Positions 1-7,572 of a stretch of DNA of 13,427 nucleotides are shown here, piece after piece. This DNA is from Bacteroidia bacterium. GTDB taxonomy: Bacteria > Bacteroidota > Bacteroidia > UBA8524. Every line of letters starts with the position of its first letter. Position 1 is the first letter of the stretch. The position numbers and the translations under genes were made by a program. Below the pieces are notes generated by a model, which had not been told where the DNA came from, did not search any database, and saw only the letters and a list, made by a program, of their open reading frames with translations. The stretch covers positions 1 through 13,427 of the forward strand of contig JALRIQ010000374.1 of the NCBI GenBank assembly GCA_023277325.1, written 5' to 3'.

Positions 1-413
1 ACATTGGGTAAACAGAACAAATAGGCGAAACTGATCTCTGAGATCCTTTTACCGCTGCTCTTGCCTGAGAATGGCTATATCATAGGAATACCCAATTTTA
101 TAACGTTCGCCCTGCCAGCCTAGTATTCCGATTAGCGCATCTGGGTTTGCTCCGGATTGGCGAAACCAGACCCAAGTTACAAAACCTCCTTTTTGAGGTA
201 AAAGCCCAGGATTCGAAAATTATTCCCAAGACTTAACCATTGGTCGCGGTATTGCATCGTCGCTCTGCCACGAAATAATCCAACACTGGCCAAGTCTGGA
301 TTAGTTAGCGTGGCTGCCGCATAAAACTGAGAGAAAATAGCATCCTGCGTGTTTAATTGAATCACCAGCAGAAGGGTTAGGGCGAATGGGAAAAATCTTT
401 TTGTACGCAGAAT
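1..413 (-). pseudogene. Decayed PorP/SprF-family T9SS outer-membrane protein gene, internally deleted and frameshifted; runs off the left edge
   Basis: Reading leftward, a hydrophobic signal-like stretch (LRTKRFFPFALTLLLV) is followed by DAIFSQFYAAATLTNPDLAS and MQYRDQW, matching the mature N-terminus of the intact neighbour (DPEFTQFYAAPIYTNPAFAG, LNYRNQW). After a segment like neighbour residues 67-74 (SLGNNFR) the sequence jumps to GFYL, which matches neighbour residue 256 onward, so about 181 residues are missing. At 5 A's near 191-196 one base is lost and the frame ends at a TAA. In the -1 frame the homology continues as KGGFVTWVWFRQ and IGYSYDIA. An extra base near 69 then restores the first frame (ISEISFAYLFCLPN), which stays open to the window edge. 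No ATG stands at the expected start; the codons there are ATT (413-411) and CTG (410-408). The lesions suggest a dead paralogue; sequencing error could explain the frameshifts but not the deletion. Confidence 0.85.
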
Positions 414-425
414 AACTTAAAGTTA
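413..425. other. 13-base perfect inverted repeat at the 5' end of the porP pseudogene
   Basis: TAACTT, a central A, then AAGTTA form a perfect palindrome directly at the presumed start of the decayed gene. On the minus strand the same bases read TAACTTTA, one base off the Bacteroidetes -7 consensus TAnnTTTG. This may be a relic promoter rather than an operator. A 13-base AT-rich palindrome can arise by chance. Confidence 0.25.
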
Positions 426-460
426 GGCAATTAGTCGGCGGCACGAAAAATTATTCGACA

Positions 461-491
461 AAGAAAAAGCCATCCGTTTCGGGATGGCTTT
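461..491 (-). terminator. Intrinsic terminator downstream of the intact porP/sprF-like gene
   Basis: On the minus strand a 10-base-pair perfect stem (AAAGCCATCC paired with GGATGGCTTT, + coordinates 466-475 and 482-491) encloses the six-base loop CGAAAC and is followed by a T-rich tail (TTCTT, continuing the TTT of the stem). It lies 21 bases beyond the TAG stop of the PorP/SprF-family gene. The placement and T tail fit a Rho-independent terminator for that gene, and it separates the gene from the pseudogene further downstream. Confidence 0.85.
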
Positions 492-512
492 CATGTATTT
501 TTAAGTGCCTCA

Positions 513-1526
513 CTAAAAATCAGGACAAGTTAATTTGCGGTAACGTTTTGGGCGTTTTTTAGAACACCACTCAATAGCCGCACTAATTTCATGTGAACCA
601 GGAGCCGCAGCTCTTGCTGAAGAAACAGTTACGTCGTAGCTGTATCCAAACTTAAAGTTGTTATGACGGAAGCCCAATAACACCAACATGGCATCCGAGT
701 TTGGCGCAGTTTGACGGAACCAAAGTCCGGCAACCAAAGGCCCTTTATTTAAATAGAATCCGAAATTCACTTGCATGAATTTCTCTTGCATCATGATCAA
801 GATATTTGGGCTGATTGCCAAGTCTGGCGCTCCACCTCTTTTACCTTCTTGTAAAGGAATTACCATACCTGAGTGCAAAGTCCAGCGGCGCGGCACTGTA
901 GTGCCTGCATCCGAGTTTCCGTAAAAGGACTGGTTTGGCTCATTCAGGTTATGAACGGCGATACCCGCATAAAAATTCTTGGTATATCCAATCATACCCG
1001 CAGAGAAGTTTGGATAAGAAACACTCTCATTCGCAAATACTTCATTCGTTGCATTCACAAACCCGCGGCGTGGTACAATCTGATCTGCAAAACGCAGACG
1101 ATTCCAGTCAATTGCTCTTTGCTGGTAAGTAGCCTGAATGGCAGCACGCATCGTAAACTTGCGGCTTACGTTAATCTGGTAGCTGTAAATTCCAGACAGT
1201 GCAGTGGTGGTAAGAAGTCCGTCTCCTGCAACATCCTGCATCGCCATGATACCAATACCTCCACCAATCGCGTCGATATGCTGATCATAGGACCCGGCGA
1301 AAGTACGGAAGGTACCTGGCAAACTTGGCCATTGATTTCTGTAGTTAAGGACGATTCGTCCTCCGCAGTTCCCAGTTCCTGCAAAAGCAGGGTTGGTATA
1401 AATTGGAGCAGCGTAGAACTGAGTAAACTCAGGATCTTGCGCTTTCGCGTCGCTACTGAACAAAAGCATTACCCCAGTTAGGGCTATACTTTTTACAAGC
1501 AACTTTTTGAGTAGAACTGGTGTCAT
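513..1526 (-). CDS. PorP/SprF-family type IX secretion system outer-membrane protein
   Basis: A 337-residue protein with a signal peptide (about residues 1-29, ending AKA before QDPEF). The mature start, DPEFTQFYAAPIYTNPAFAG followed by LNYRNQWPSL, is the hallmark of the PorP/SprF family. These outer-membrane beta-barrel proteins work with the T9SS, and SprF is needed for display of specific large adhesins in gliding relatives. The rest alternates barrel-like strands (SAGMIGYTKNFYAGIAV, VAGLWFRQ, FKFGYSYDVTVS). The tail after the last predicted strand is unusually basic and has two cysteines (C321 and C334). ATG 1526 is chosen because it precedes the signal peptide; the open frame extends to 1736 but that part has no signal sequence and overlaps porU. 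TTG 1502 is a weaker alternative. The gene is divergent from porU. Which adhesin or pathway it serves cannot be told, so no symbol is given. Confidence 0.93.
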   Translation of the reverse strand: MTPVLLKKLLVKSIALTGVMLLFSSDAKAQDPEFTQFYAAPIYTNPAFAGTGNCGGRIVLNYRNQWPSLPGTFRTFAGSYDQHIDAIGGGIGIMAMQDVAGDGLLTTTALSGIYSYQINVSRKFTMRAAIQATYQQRAIDWNRLRFADQIVPRRGFVNATNEVFANESVSYPNFSAGMIGYTKNFYAGIAVHNLNEPNQSFYGNSDAGTTVPRRWTLHSGMVIPLQEGKRGGAPDLAISPNILIMMQEKFMQVNFGFYLNKGPLVAGLWFRQTAPNSDAMLVLLGFRHNNFKFGYSYDVTVSSARAAAPGSHEISAAIEWCSKKRPKRYRKLTCPDF

Positions 1527-1664
1527 ATTTTCAAAAATACTTTTTTTAAACTTACGAAATAAATCTTCGCAACTTTCGTTACGAAAATGGCAGGAATTTC
1601 GCTGTAAATGCAAAGAATTGAATATTATTTGTAAAACTAAGCATGCCAACTCAATGCTAAACGT
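1527..1664. promoter_or_regulatory. Divergent regulatory region between the porP-like gene and porU
   Basis: This 138-base gap must hold the start signals of both genes. On the minus strand TATTTTTG (1539-1532) matches the Bacteroidetes -7 element TAnnTTTG and ends only 5 bases before the porP-like ATG; no TTG-type -33 box is visible at the usual spacing. A second, weaker minus-strand candidate is TAAGTTTA slightly upstream. On the plus strand TATTATTTG (1623-1631) resembles the -7 element with one extra spacer base and could serve porU, giving a leader of roughly 30 bases. No clear Shine-Dalgarno sequence precedes either gene. Confidence 0.4.
1574..1586. promoter_or_regulatory. Palindrome TTTCGTTACGAAA with a repeated half-site, possible operator between the T9SS genes
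   Basis: TTTCGT and ACGAAA flank a central T as a perfect inverted repeat. The half-site TTACGAAA also occurs at 1552-1559, 27 bases away from its counterpart at 1579-1586, close to the start of the porP-like gene. The position in the middle of a divergent promoter region fits a regulator binding site. No known Bacteroidetes regulator motif is matched from memory, so this is inference from symmetry and position only. Confidence 0.3.
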
Positions 1665-4600
1665 ATGAAGATGACCCCTTATTATGTGCTTTCGTTGCTT
1701 ATAACCCTGATGAGCGCGACTTTTTCCCAGGCACAAACGACGCGGCCGACGAATTATATCAATGAAGATTTTTCATGGAACTCAAAGCAGATCGTTCAGT
1801 TCGATTCTACCAGCATGCTCATCCCTTATTCGGCAGAGGGTGCTGACATCGCATTAGGACGCTCGCCAATTTATGCGGTGCAGGTCCCGTTGAAAGAGGG
1901 CGAAATCATTACATTGGATCCAAATATTTTTGCACTCTACGAAACACTGGATGCTGCTGTTTACAAAGACTATATCCAGACATTGGAGATTCCTGCGGGC
2001 AAAATCGAACCGAAAATCACCTACCAAACTGCGAAAAAACAACGTATTGGCGTGATTGAAATTCCACTTCTTGAAAAAGAAGAAAACGGCACAATCCAAC
2101 TCCTTACCCATATCACGGCAAAATGGAGTGTGGCATTGCAGTCATCAAATATGGTGCAGGCTAAAAAGGGGGTAATCTGGAAAACAGAGAGTTTGTTAAA
2201 AGAGGGCAATTGGATTAAAGTAATATTTAGCGAAACCGGCGTTTATCGCCTCACCACCGCGGAGGTTCAGAGTTTTGGGCTTGCGGCTGTTGGACAAGAT
2301 GTTTCTAAAATCCGCATGTATGGCTACCGCGGCGGTATGCTGCCAGAAGACAATATCCTGACTCAATACGACGATTTAGAGGAAATGGCCATCCAGGTGC
2401 GCGACAAAAACAATAATGGCTTATTTGATGGAGATGATGATATTCTCTTCTTTGCCTATGGCCCTCATGAAGTAAAATTCAATAACTCAACAAAAACACT
2501 CACTAAGCAAATCCATCATTACAGCGATTTGTCGGCCGTATTCTTAACCGTTGGCAACCCAGGCGGAAAACGTATTGGCACCAAAGCTTCAAGCGCTACA
2601 ACGCCAACCTATACCACGAGTTCATTCGATGAGCTACTTCATCAGGAAGAAGAAAAACATAATCTAATCAAGTCTGGAAAAGACTGGTTTGGCAAAGAGT
2701 TCGGGCGCACCAGCAACGACCTCGACGTGAAATTTGACTTGACAGATCAAGTATCAGGTGAGCCAGTGCGCATTCAAACACGCGCCACCGCCAGAAGCGC
2801 TAATCCAAGTACCCTTTTCGCTACGGTGAACGGTCAAATTGTGCATCAACATAGCTTCTCGGCTGTTAACGTGTATTTTTATGCTGCTCAGTTTGCTTCT
2901 ACCCCATCGCTTGTTGGCTCAAACTATACAGGGAATGGCCCACTTAACCTTACTCTTACCTACAATAAACCAACTACCGATTCCAAAGCCTGGCTCGATT
3001 ATATCGAAGTGGTATACCGCAGAAAACTTGGCAATAACGGCCAACTCATTTTCCGTGATTCCAGAAGTGTCGGAGTAAATTCAGTGACCCGTTATAACCT
3101 CGACGGACAAGGTTATGAAGTGTGGGATTTGAGCGACCCTCTTGATATCAAACGTATCGATTTACAAGTTGACGGAGGAAATCAATATTTTGTTTCAGAG
3201 TCATCGATTCTTCGCGAATACGCTGCCCTTAAGAATGAAACATTTAAAAGCATCCATAGTTTCGAACAGGTGGCCAATCAAAATATCCATGGCGAGCGAA
3301 ATATCGACTATGTGATTGTCGCTCACCCGCTGTTTTTGACTGAGGCACAGCGTCTTGCAAATTACCATACACAAACGAATGGCCTGAAAGTATTGGTTGT
3401 TCAACCTCAGCAGGTTTACAACGAATTTTCATGCGGTGTTCCTGATATTTCGGCAGTTCGTAATATGATGCGCTATTTCTATGAAACAGCGAACCCAGGC
3501 TCCGAACCTCGTTACCTTTTGTTCTTTGGTGACGCGTCCTACGATTACAAAAACATCTTAAATATCAATTCCAATTTCGTCCCTACTTTCGAGAGCAAAA
3601 ACTCTGTTTCTCCAGTCGGGTCTTACTGCACGGATGATTTCTTTGGTCTGCTGGATGAAACCGAAGGCGGCGATGTGGATTATTCGGGCATGTTGGATGT
3701 GGGCATAGGGCGTTTTCCAGTTCAAACGGTGGATGAAGCCAAACAAATGGTCGACAAGATTATTCGCTACCAATCGAATGAAGGCTTGGGTGACTGGCGC
3801 AATGTGGTGACCATGCTTACTGACGATGAAGACAACAACATCCATATGCATGATGGAATTGCCTATGCGGCGATAATCGAAAAAAATCATCCGGAATACA
3901 ATGTGCGTAAGCTCTTTGCCGACGCTTACAAACAGATTACGGTGGGTAACGGACAACGTTATCCCGATGTAACCAAAGAGGTTGACCGTTCATTCAATGA
4001 TGGCGCCTTAATCGTGAACTATAGCGGACATGGCGGTGAGATTCAGTTGGGCTATGAAAAATATGTTGATATCCCGCAAATCAATTCCTGGGAAGGAGGA
4101 GCAAAACTTCCGCTTTTTATCACCGCGACCTGCGAGTTTACCCGATTCGATGACCCTGCTCGTCAATCTGCCGGTGAATTGGTTATGCTCAACCCAAACG
4201 GAGGAGCCGTAGGTCTATTCACTACCGTTCGTTTGGTTTACCAATGGCCAAATTTTTTGCTTAATAAGAAATTTTATGAAAACAATGTTTTCGCCTACAA
4301 TCCAAACAATGTTCCTGCTTTGGGCGATGTGTTGGTAAAAACCAAAAATGAAAACCCACCTTCTATCAACTCAAGGAGCTTCGTATATATAGGAGACCCT
4401 GCCGTTGCCCTGGCCTATCCAAAATACCATGTGGCATCCACTAAAATCAATGGTGTAGATGTCAATCAAATGAATGACACCATTCAGGCCTTATCGAAGT
4501 TTACTTTGGAAGGGGAAGTACGTGACTTTCAAAATAATCTGAAATCCGATTTTAATGGTACGGTATATCCAACCGTTTTTGCCAGCAAGCAGACGATTAC

Positions 4601-5510
4601 CACCCTGGCCAACGACCCAGGTAGTTATGAAGAAGACTTTGAAGCCTACACAAGTATTGTCTATAAAGGAAAAGCCAGTGTAAAAGACGGCAAGTTTAAA
4701 GTAGAGTTCATCCTACCTCGCGATTTACCTTTCCAACCGGGTAATGCCAAAATCAGCTACTATGCTGAAAACGGTGAAGAAGATGCAAATGGCTTTGATG
4801 AATTTGTAATGAGTCCGCAGGTTGACCCAAGTGCACCAAGCGACTTTGCTGGGCCTCAAATCCGCTTGTTTATGAATGATTCTTTCTTTGTTCGTGGGGG
4901 AATTACAGATGAAAGCCCTTCGATTTATGCGCTTGTGTATGATGAGAGTGGAATCAATACGACGGGTTTAGGGATTGGTCGTGATATTTCGGCAATTCTT
5001 GACAACAATACGAAAGAGGTGTTGGTGCTGAATGAGTACTATGATGCCAATATTGATGACTTCAGAAGAGGAACAGTTATCTATCCACTCAAAGACCTGA
5101 AAGAAGGACCACATACCCTTCGCGTGAAGGTTTGGGACGTGCACAATAACTCCGCCGAGGCGACCACAGAGTTCATTGTAGCTCCATCTGTGAAGTTTGC
5201 CATAGAAAACTTAATGGCCTACCCGAACCCATTTAATACGCAAACAACAATCAGCTTTGAGCATAACCAACAAGGAAAAGATTTAGATATCAAAGTTTTG
5301 ATATACGATACGAAAGGAAAGCTCGTTAAAACCATAACGGCCTTAGAACTGAACGCCGGCTCACGAGTTAATTCCCTGGTATGGAATCCTTATAGAGATG
5401 GATATACCGAAGTTTCTCCTGGGTTATATTTGTTCAAGGTCATTGTGAAGAATGACGCGGGCGAAGAGGTTGAAGCGTCGAGCAGACTCGTCTACCTACC
5501 GAACCCTTAA
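1665..5510 (+). CDS. porU: PorU, type IX secretion system C25-family surface sortase
   Basis: PorU is the outer-membrane-associated gingipain-like cysteine protease of the T9SS. It removes the C-terminal sorting domain of cargo and attaches the cargo to the cell surface. The 1281-residue protein starts with a signal peptide (about residues 1-23, ending FSQAQ). After a roughly 500-residue beta-rich N-terminal region the peptidase C25 domain spans about 549-920, with YLLFFGDASYDYK near 618, VGIGRFPV near 680, catalytic His789 in NYSGHGGE, catalytic Cys823 in TATCEFTRFDDP, and the closing YIGDPAVALAYPKY near 910. An Ig-like region follows. A C-terminal sorting-like domain (about 1185-1281) opens with YPNPF and ends GLYLFKVIV; the best studied PorU also carries such a domain. 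ATG 1665 and ATG 1671 both give a good signal peptide. porV follows after 57 bases, the common gene order for this pair. Confidence 0.96.
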   Translation: MKMTPYYVLSLLITLMSATFSQAQTTRPTNYINEDFSWNSKQIVQFDSTSMLIPYSAEGADIALGRSPIYAVQVPLKEGEIITLDPNIFALYETLDAAVYKDYIQTLEIPAGKIEPKITYQTAKKQRIGVIEIPLLEKEENGTIQLLTHITAKWSVALQSSNMVQAKKGVIWKTESLLKEGNWIKVIFSETGVYRLTTAEVQSFGLAAVGQDVSKIRMYGYRGGMLPEDNILTQYDDLEEMAIQVRDKNNNGLFDGDDDILFFAYGPHEVKFNNSTKTLTKQIHHYSDLSAVFLTVGNPGGKRIGTKASSATTPTYTTSSFDELLHQEEEKHNLIKSGKDWFGKEFGRTSNDLDVKFDLTDQVSGEPVRIQTRATARSANPSTLFATVNGQIVHQHSFSAVNVYFYAAQFASTPSLVGSNYTGNGPLNLTLTYNKPTTDSKAWLDYIEVVYRRKLGNNGQLIFRDSRSVGVNSVTRYNLDGQGYEVWDLSDPLDIKRIDLQVDGGNQYFVSESSILREYAALKNETFKSIHSFEQVANQNIHGERNIDYVIVAHPLFLTEAQRLANYHTQTNGLKVLVVQPQQVYNEFSCGVPDISAVRNMMRYFYETANPGSEPRYLLFFGDASYDYKNILNINSNFVPTFESKNSVSPVGSYCTDDFFGLLDETEGGDVDYSGMLDVGIGRFPVQTVDEAKQMVDKIIRYQSNEGLGDWRNVVTMLTDDEDNNIHMHDGIAYAAIIEKNHPEYNVRKLFADAYKQITVGNGQRYPDVTKEVDRSFNDGALIVNYSGHGGEIQLGYEKYVDIPQINSWEGGAKLPLFITATCEFTRFDDPARQSAGELVMLNPNGGAVGLFTTVRLVYQWPNFLLNKKFYENNVFAYNPNNVPALGDVLVKTKNENPPSINSRSFVYIGDPAVALAYPKYHVASTKINGVDVNQMNDTIQALSKFTLEGEVRDFQNNLKSDFNGTVYPTVFASKQTITTLANDPGSYEEDFEAYTSIVYKGKASVKDGKFKVEFILPRDLPFQPGNAKISYYAENGEEDANGFDEFVMSPQVDPSAPSDFAGPQIRLFMNDSFFVRGGITDESPSIYALVYDESGINTTGLGIGRDISAILDNNTKEVLVLNEYYDANIDDFRRGTVIYPLKDLKEGPHTLRVKVWDVHNNSAEATTEFIVAPSVKFAIENLMAYPNPFNTQTTISFEHNQQGKDLDIKVLIYDTKGKLVKTITALELNAGSRVNSLVWNPYRDGYTEVSPGLYLFKVIVKNDAGEEVEASSRLVYLPNP

Positions 5511-5537
5511 GATGACCAAGAAATCAACGCAGAATCC

Positions 5538-5545
5538 TATATTTG
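5538..5545 (+). promoter_or_regulatory. Possible internal promoter for porV (-7 element TATATTTG)
   Basis: TATATTTG is a perfect TAnnTTTG match located in the 57-base gap after porU, 22 bases before the porV start codon. No TTG box is seen at the usual 17-22 base distance upstream. porV may therefore be transcribed both from the porU promoter and from here. Confidence 0.4.
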
Positions 5546-5567
5546 CCACGCTATTTTAGCCAAAAGA

Positions 5568-6761
5568 ATGAGATTGAGATACATTGCTGCAAGTTTCGTA
5601 TGCCTATTTTTAGGCGTTAAATCCTATGCACAGCCTAATTTACTTGGGCAGGAAAATGCCATTACGACCACTGTTCCTTTTTTGATGATTGCTCCAGATG
5701 CAAGGGGAGGATCAATGGGTGATGTTGGTGCAGCGACCACTCCAGATATCAATTCTGGGCATTGGAACCCTGCTAAATTTGCCTTTATCGAAAAACCAGG
5801 CGGAGTAAGCTTAACCTACACCCCATGGTTGCGCCAATTGGTAGATGGAGTTTCTATTTCCTACCTTTCAGCATATGGTAAAATCAATAAACGCAGTACC
5901 CTAGCTGGTAGCCTTCGTTTCTTCTCCTTGGGTAATATCAATTATACCGATGAAAACGGAAATACGCTAGGTACATTTAACCCGAGCGAATTTGCAGTAG
6001 ATGGATTCTATAGCACACAGCTTTCCAAGCATTTCTCCATGGGAGTTGGATTGCGTTTTGTATACTCTAACCTCATTGGTAACCTTGCTTCCAACGGAAC
6101 ACGTCCGGGTATCGCAGGTGCTGCCGATATCGGCATGTATTATACCAACACGAAGAAGCTAAAATCCAAAAAGCAGATGGATTATGCCTTCGGTTTGGCA
6201 ATAACCAATATCGGTAACAAGATTACCTATACCTCCGACGCGCAAAGGGATTTTATTCCAATCAACCTTCGCCTGGGAACATACGCAGGTGTTCAAGTGG
6301 ACGATTATAACCATGTTGGAATTGCAGTAGACTTTAATAAACTATTGGTTCCTACTCCTCCGTTGTATAGCTTGGATACCAATGGAAAAATCCTTGTAGG
6401 AGGCGGCGGTCCTGTAGTTGCTTACGGAAAAAGCAATGACGTGCCAGTGCTTGAAGGGATGTTCCAATCTTTTGGAGATGCGCCTAATGGCTTCAAAGAA
6501 GAATTGCAGGAAGTTCAAATCTCTGTTGGTGCAGAATGGTGGTACCAAAAGCAATTTGCGGTTCGTACCGGTTATTTCTATGAAAACAGAAATAAAGGAA
6601 ACCGGAAATACATGACTTTCGGAATTGGAGTGCGCTACAATGTATTTGGATTGGATGTGTCCTATCTTGCTGGTCTTGGTCAACGAAACCCATTGGCGAA
6701 CACCTTGAGGTTCTCTCTTCTATTCGACTTTGCTGCCTTCAAAACAAGCAGCTCGGAATAA
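5568..6761 (+). CDS. porV: PorV (LptO), type IX secretion system outer-membrane shuttle/channel protein
   Basis: PorV is a FadL-like outer-membrane beta-barrel that binds the C-terminal signal of T9SS cargo leaving the translocon and hands it to PorU. The 397-residue protein has a signal peptide (MRLRYIAASFVCLFLGVKSYA, then QPN). It then shows the characteristic N-terminal segment TVPFLMIAPDARGGSMGDVG followed by HWNPAKFAF. Alternating aromatic beta-strands run to the C-terminus, which closes with NTLRFSLLFDFAAF, a typical barrel end. Its length is close to that of studied PorV proteins. It sits directly behind porU, the enzyme it cooperates with. The stop is only 5 bases from the stop of the convergent small gene, and no terminator is visible between them. 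Confidence 0.96.
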   Translation: MRLRYIAASFVCLFLGVKSYAQPNLLGQENAITTTVPFLMIAPDARGGSMGDVGAATTPDINSGHWNPAKFAFIEKPGGVSLTYTPWLRQLVDGVSISYLSAYGKINKRSTLAGSLRFFSLGNINYTDENGNTLGTFNPSEFAVDGFYSTQLSKHFSMGVGLRFVYSNLIGNLASNGTRPGIAGAADIGMYYTNTKKLKSKKQMDYAFGLAITNIGNKITYTSDAQRDFIPINLRLGTYAGVQVDDYNHVGIAVDFNKLLVPTPPLYSLDTNGKILVGGGGPVVAYGKSNDVPVLEGMFQSFGDAPNGFKEELQEVQISVGAEWWYQKQFAVRTGYFYENRNKGNRKYMTFGIGVRYNVFGLDVSYLAGLGQRNPLANTLRFSLLFDFAAFKTSSSE

Positions 6762-6766
6762 TCCAC

Positions 6767-6922
6767 TTATTTCTTTACCTCGTTCAATTTATCCAGCGCA
6801 TTGCACTTTGCGCAGGAACCCCCGCATTCCTTTTTGTCATGAAAAGGTTCACGTAACTTTTTAAATATATACCAGGCGGCTATCCCAACAACAATGGCTA
6901 AAAGGATATATTGAAAGATCAT
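6767..6922 (-). CDS. Small cysteine-rich single-pass membrane protein, FeoB-associated Cys-rich-like
   Basis: A 51-residue protein: one membrane span at about residues 3-20 (FQYILLAIVVGIAAWYIF), then a basic stretch (KKLRE) and a short cysteine cluster, C33-GGS-C37-AK-C40, with a charged tail ending NEVKK. A short N-terminal helix followed by KK and a CxxxCxxC-type cluster resembles the small FeoB-associated cysteine-rich membrane proteins, which are thought to help ferrous iron transport or bind metal. No feoB lies in this window, so the family assignment rests on layout alone. Its ATG overlaps the TGA of the upstream hydrolase (TCAT on the plus strand at 6919-6922), indicating translational coupling. 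No other start is available nearby without losing the membrane segment. Confidence 0.8.
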   Translation of the reverse strand: MIFQYILLAIVVGIAAWYIFKKLREPFHDKKECGGSCAKCNALDKLNEVKK

Positions 6923-7563
6923 CCGAGGATAAATGGGTTAAATTGTTTCTCGTGCCCGATAGTCGTTTCGGGACCGTGACCTGGAAATACGGTATAGTCG
7001 TCGGGTAAAGTATAAAGCTGTTTTTGAATAGAATGAAGCAGGGTGTCGTGATTACCCCCCGGTAAATCGCTTCTCCCTATGCTCTCTCTAAAAAGAACGT
7101 CGCCGGCAATTACCCATTTTTTTGCATGACAAATAAACAGGATGCTTCCCGGTGAGTGGCCAGGTGCCTCACGAAGCTCCCATTCTTCTCCCAATAAACT
7201 GAGGGTATCGCCATGCTGCAAATCGGTCATTAAGCTTGGACCTTCTGTATAGGGAATACCGAACATCATGGCCGATTCAACTCCACGCTGAAAAACGGTA
7301 ATTTCTTTCTCATTGGCATGTGCCACCAATTTATACGTATCATGCACCCAGGAATAGCCCAAAATATGATCAATATGCGCATGCGTAAGCAGCAAATGGT
7401 CGAGACTGAGGCTCTTCTCTTCAAGGAAACGTTTTAATGCGGATTGTTCCGTTGCATTGGAGCAGCCCGGATCAAACAAACATGCTTCGCGGGTTTCTGA
7501 ATTGAAAAGCAAATAGGTGTTTTCAGAAAACGGATTGAAAGTAAATACGTGGATTTGTAGCAT
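6919..7563 (-). CDS. MBL-fold metallo-hydrolase, glyoxalase II-like
   Basis: A 214-residue cytoplasmic enzyme of the metallo-beta-lactamase fold with a complete binuclear metal site: H61-x-H63-x-D65-H66 (THAHIDH), H136 in APGHSPGS, D155 in AGDVLF and H196 in FPGHGPET. The motif set, the IGRSDLPGG segment and the length fit the short hydroxyacylglutathione-hydrolase-like (YcbL-type) subgroup, which lacks the glutathione-binding C-terminal domain of true glyoxalase II. It probably hydrolyses a thioester, but the substrate cannot be named from sequence. No signal peptide is present. ATG 7563 begins the usual MLQIHVFTFNPFSENTYLL start. It is the first gene of a two-gene unit with the overlapping Cys-rich membrane peptide and is divergent from the propeller-Omp85 gene. 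Confidence 0.93.
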   Translation of the reverse strand: MLQIHVFTFNPFSENTYLLFNSETREACLFDPGCSNATEQSALKRFLEEKSLSLDHLLLTHAHIDHILGYSWVHDTYKLVAHANEKEITVFQRGVESAMMFGIPYTEGPSLMTDLQHGDTLSLLGEEWELREAPGHSPGSILFICHAKKWVIAGDVLFRESIGRSDLPGGNHDTLLHSIQKQLYTLPDDYTVFPGHGPETTIGHEKQFNPFILG

Positions 7564-7572
7564 AATTCGCTA

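Noticed and set aside
177..365. 62-residue frame as a functional small gene starting at GTG
   Set aside because: Homology continues upstream (signal peptide) and downstream (other frame), so it is a fragment of a broken porP/sprF-family gene.
873..1481. 202-codon open frame on the plus strand
   Set aside because: It lies antisense inside the clearly recognised PorP/SprF-family gene, has no recognisable domain or start context, and reflects the codon pattern of the real gene.
1527..1736. Extension of the porP-like frame to an upstream start at 1736
   Set aside because: The extra 70 residues contain no signal peptide, would bury the true one inside the protein, and would overlap the porU start.
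3558..3956. 132-codon minus-strand frame inside porU
   Set aside because: Antisense shadow of the C25 protease domain, with no signal, motif or upstream context.
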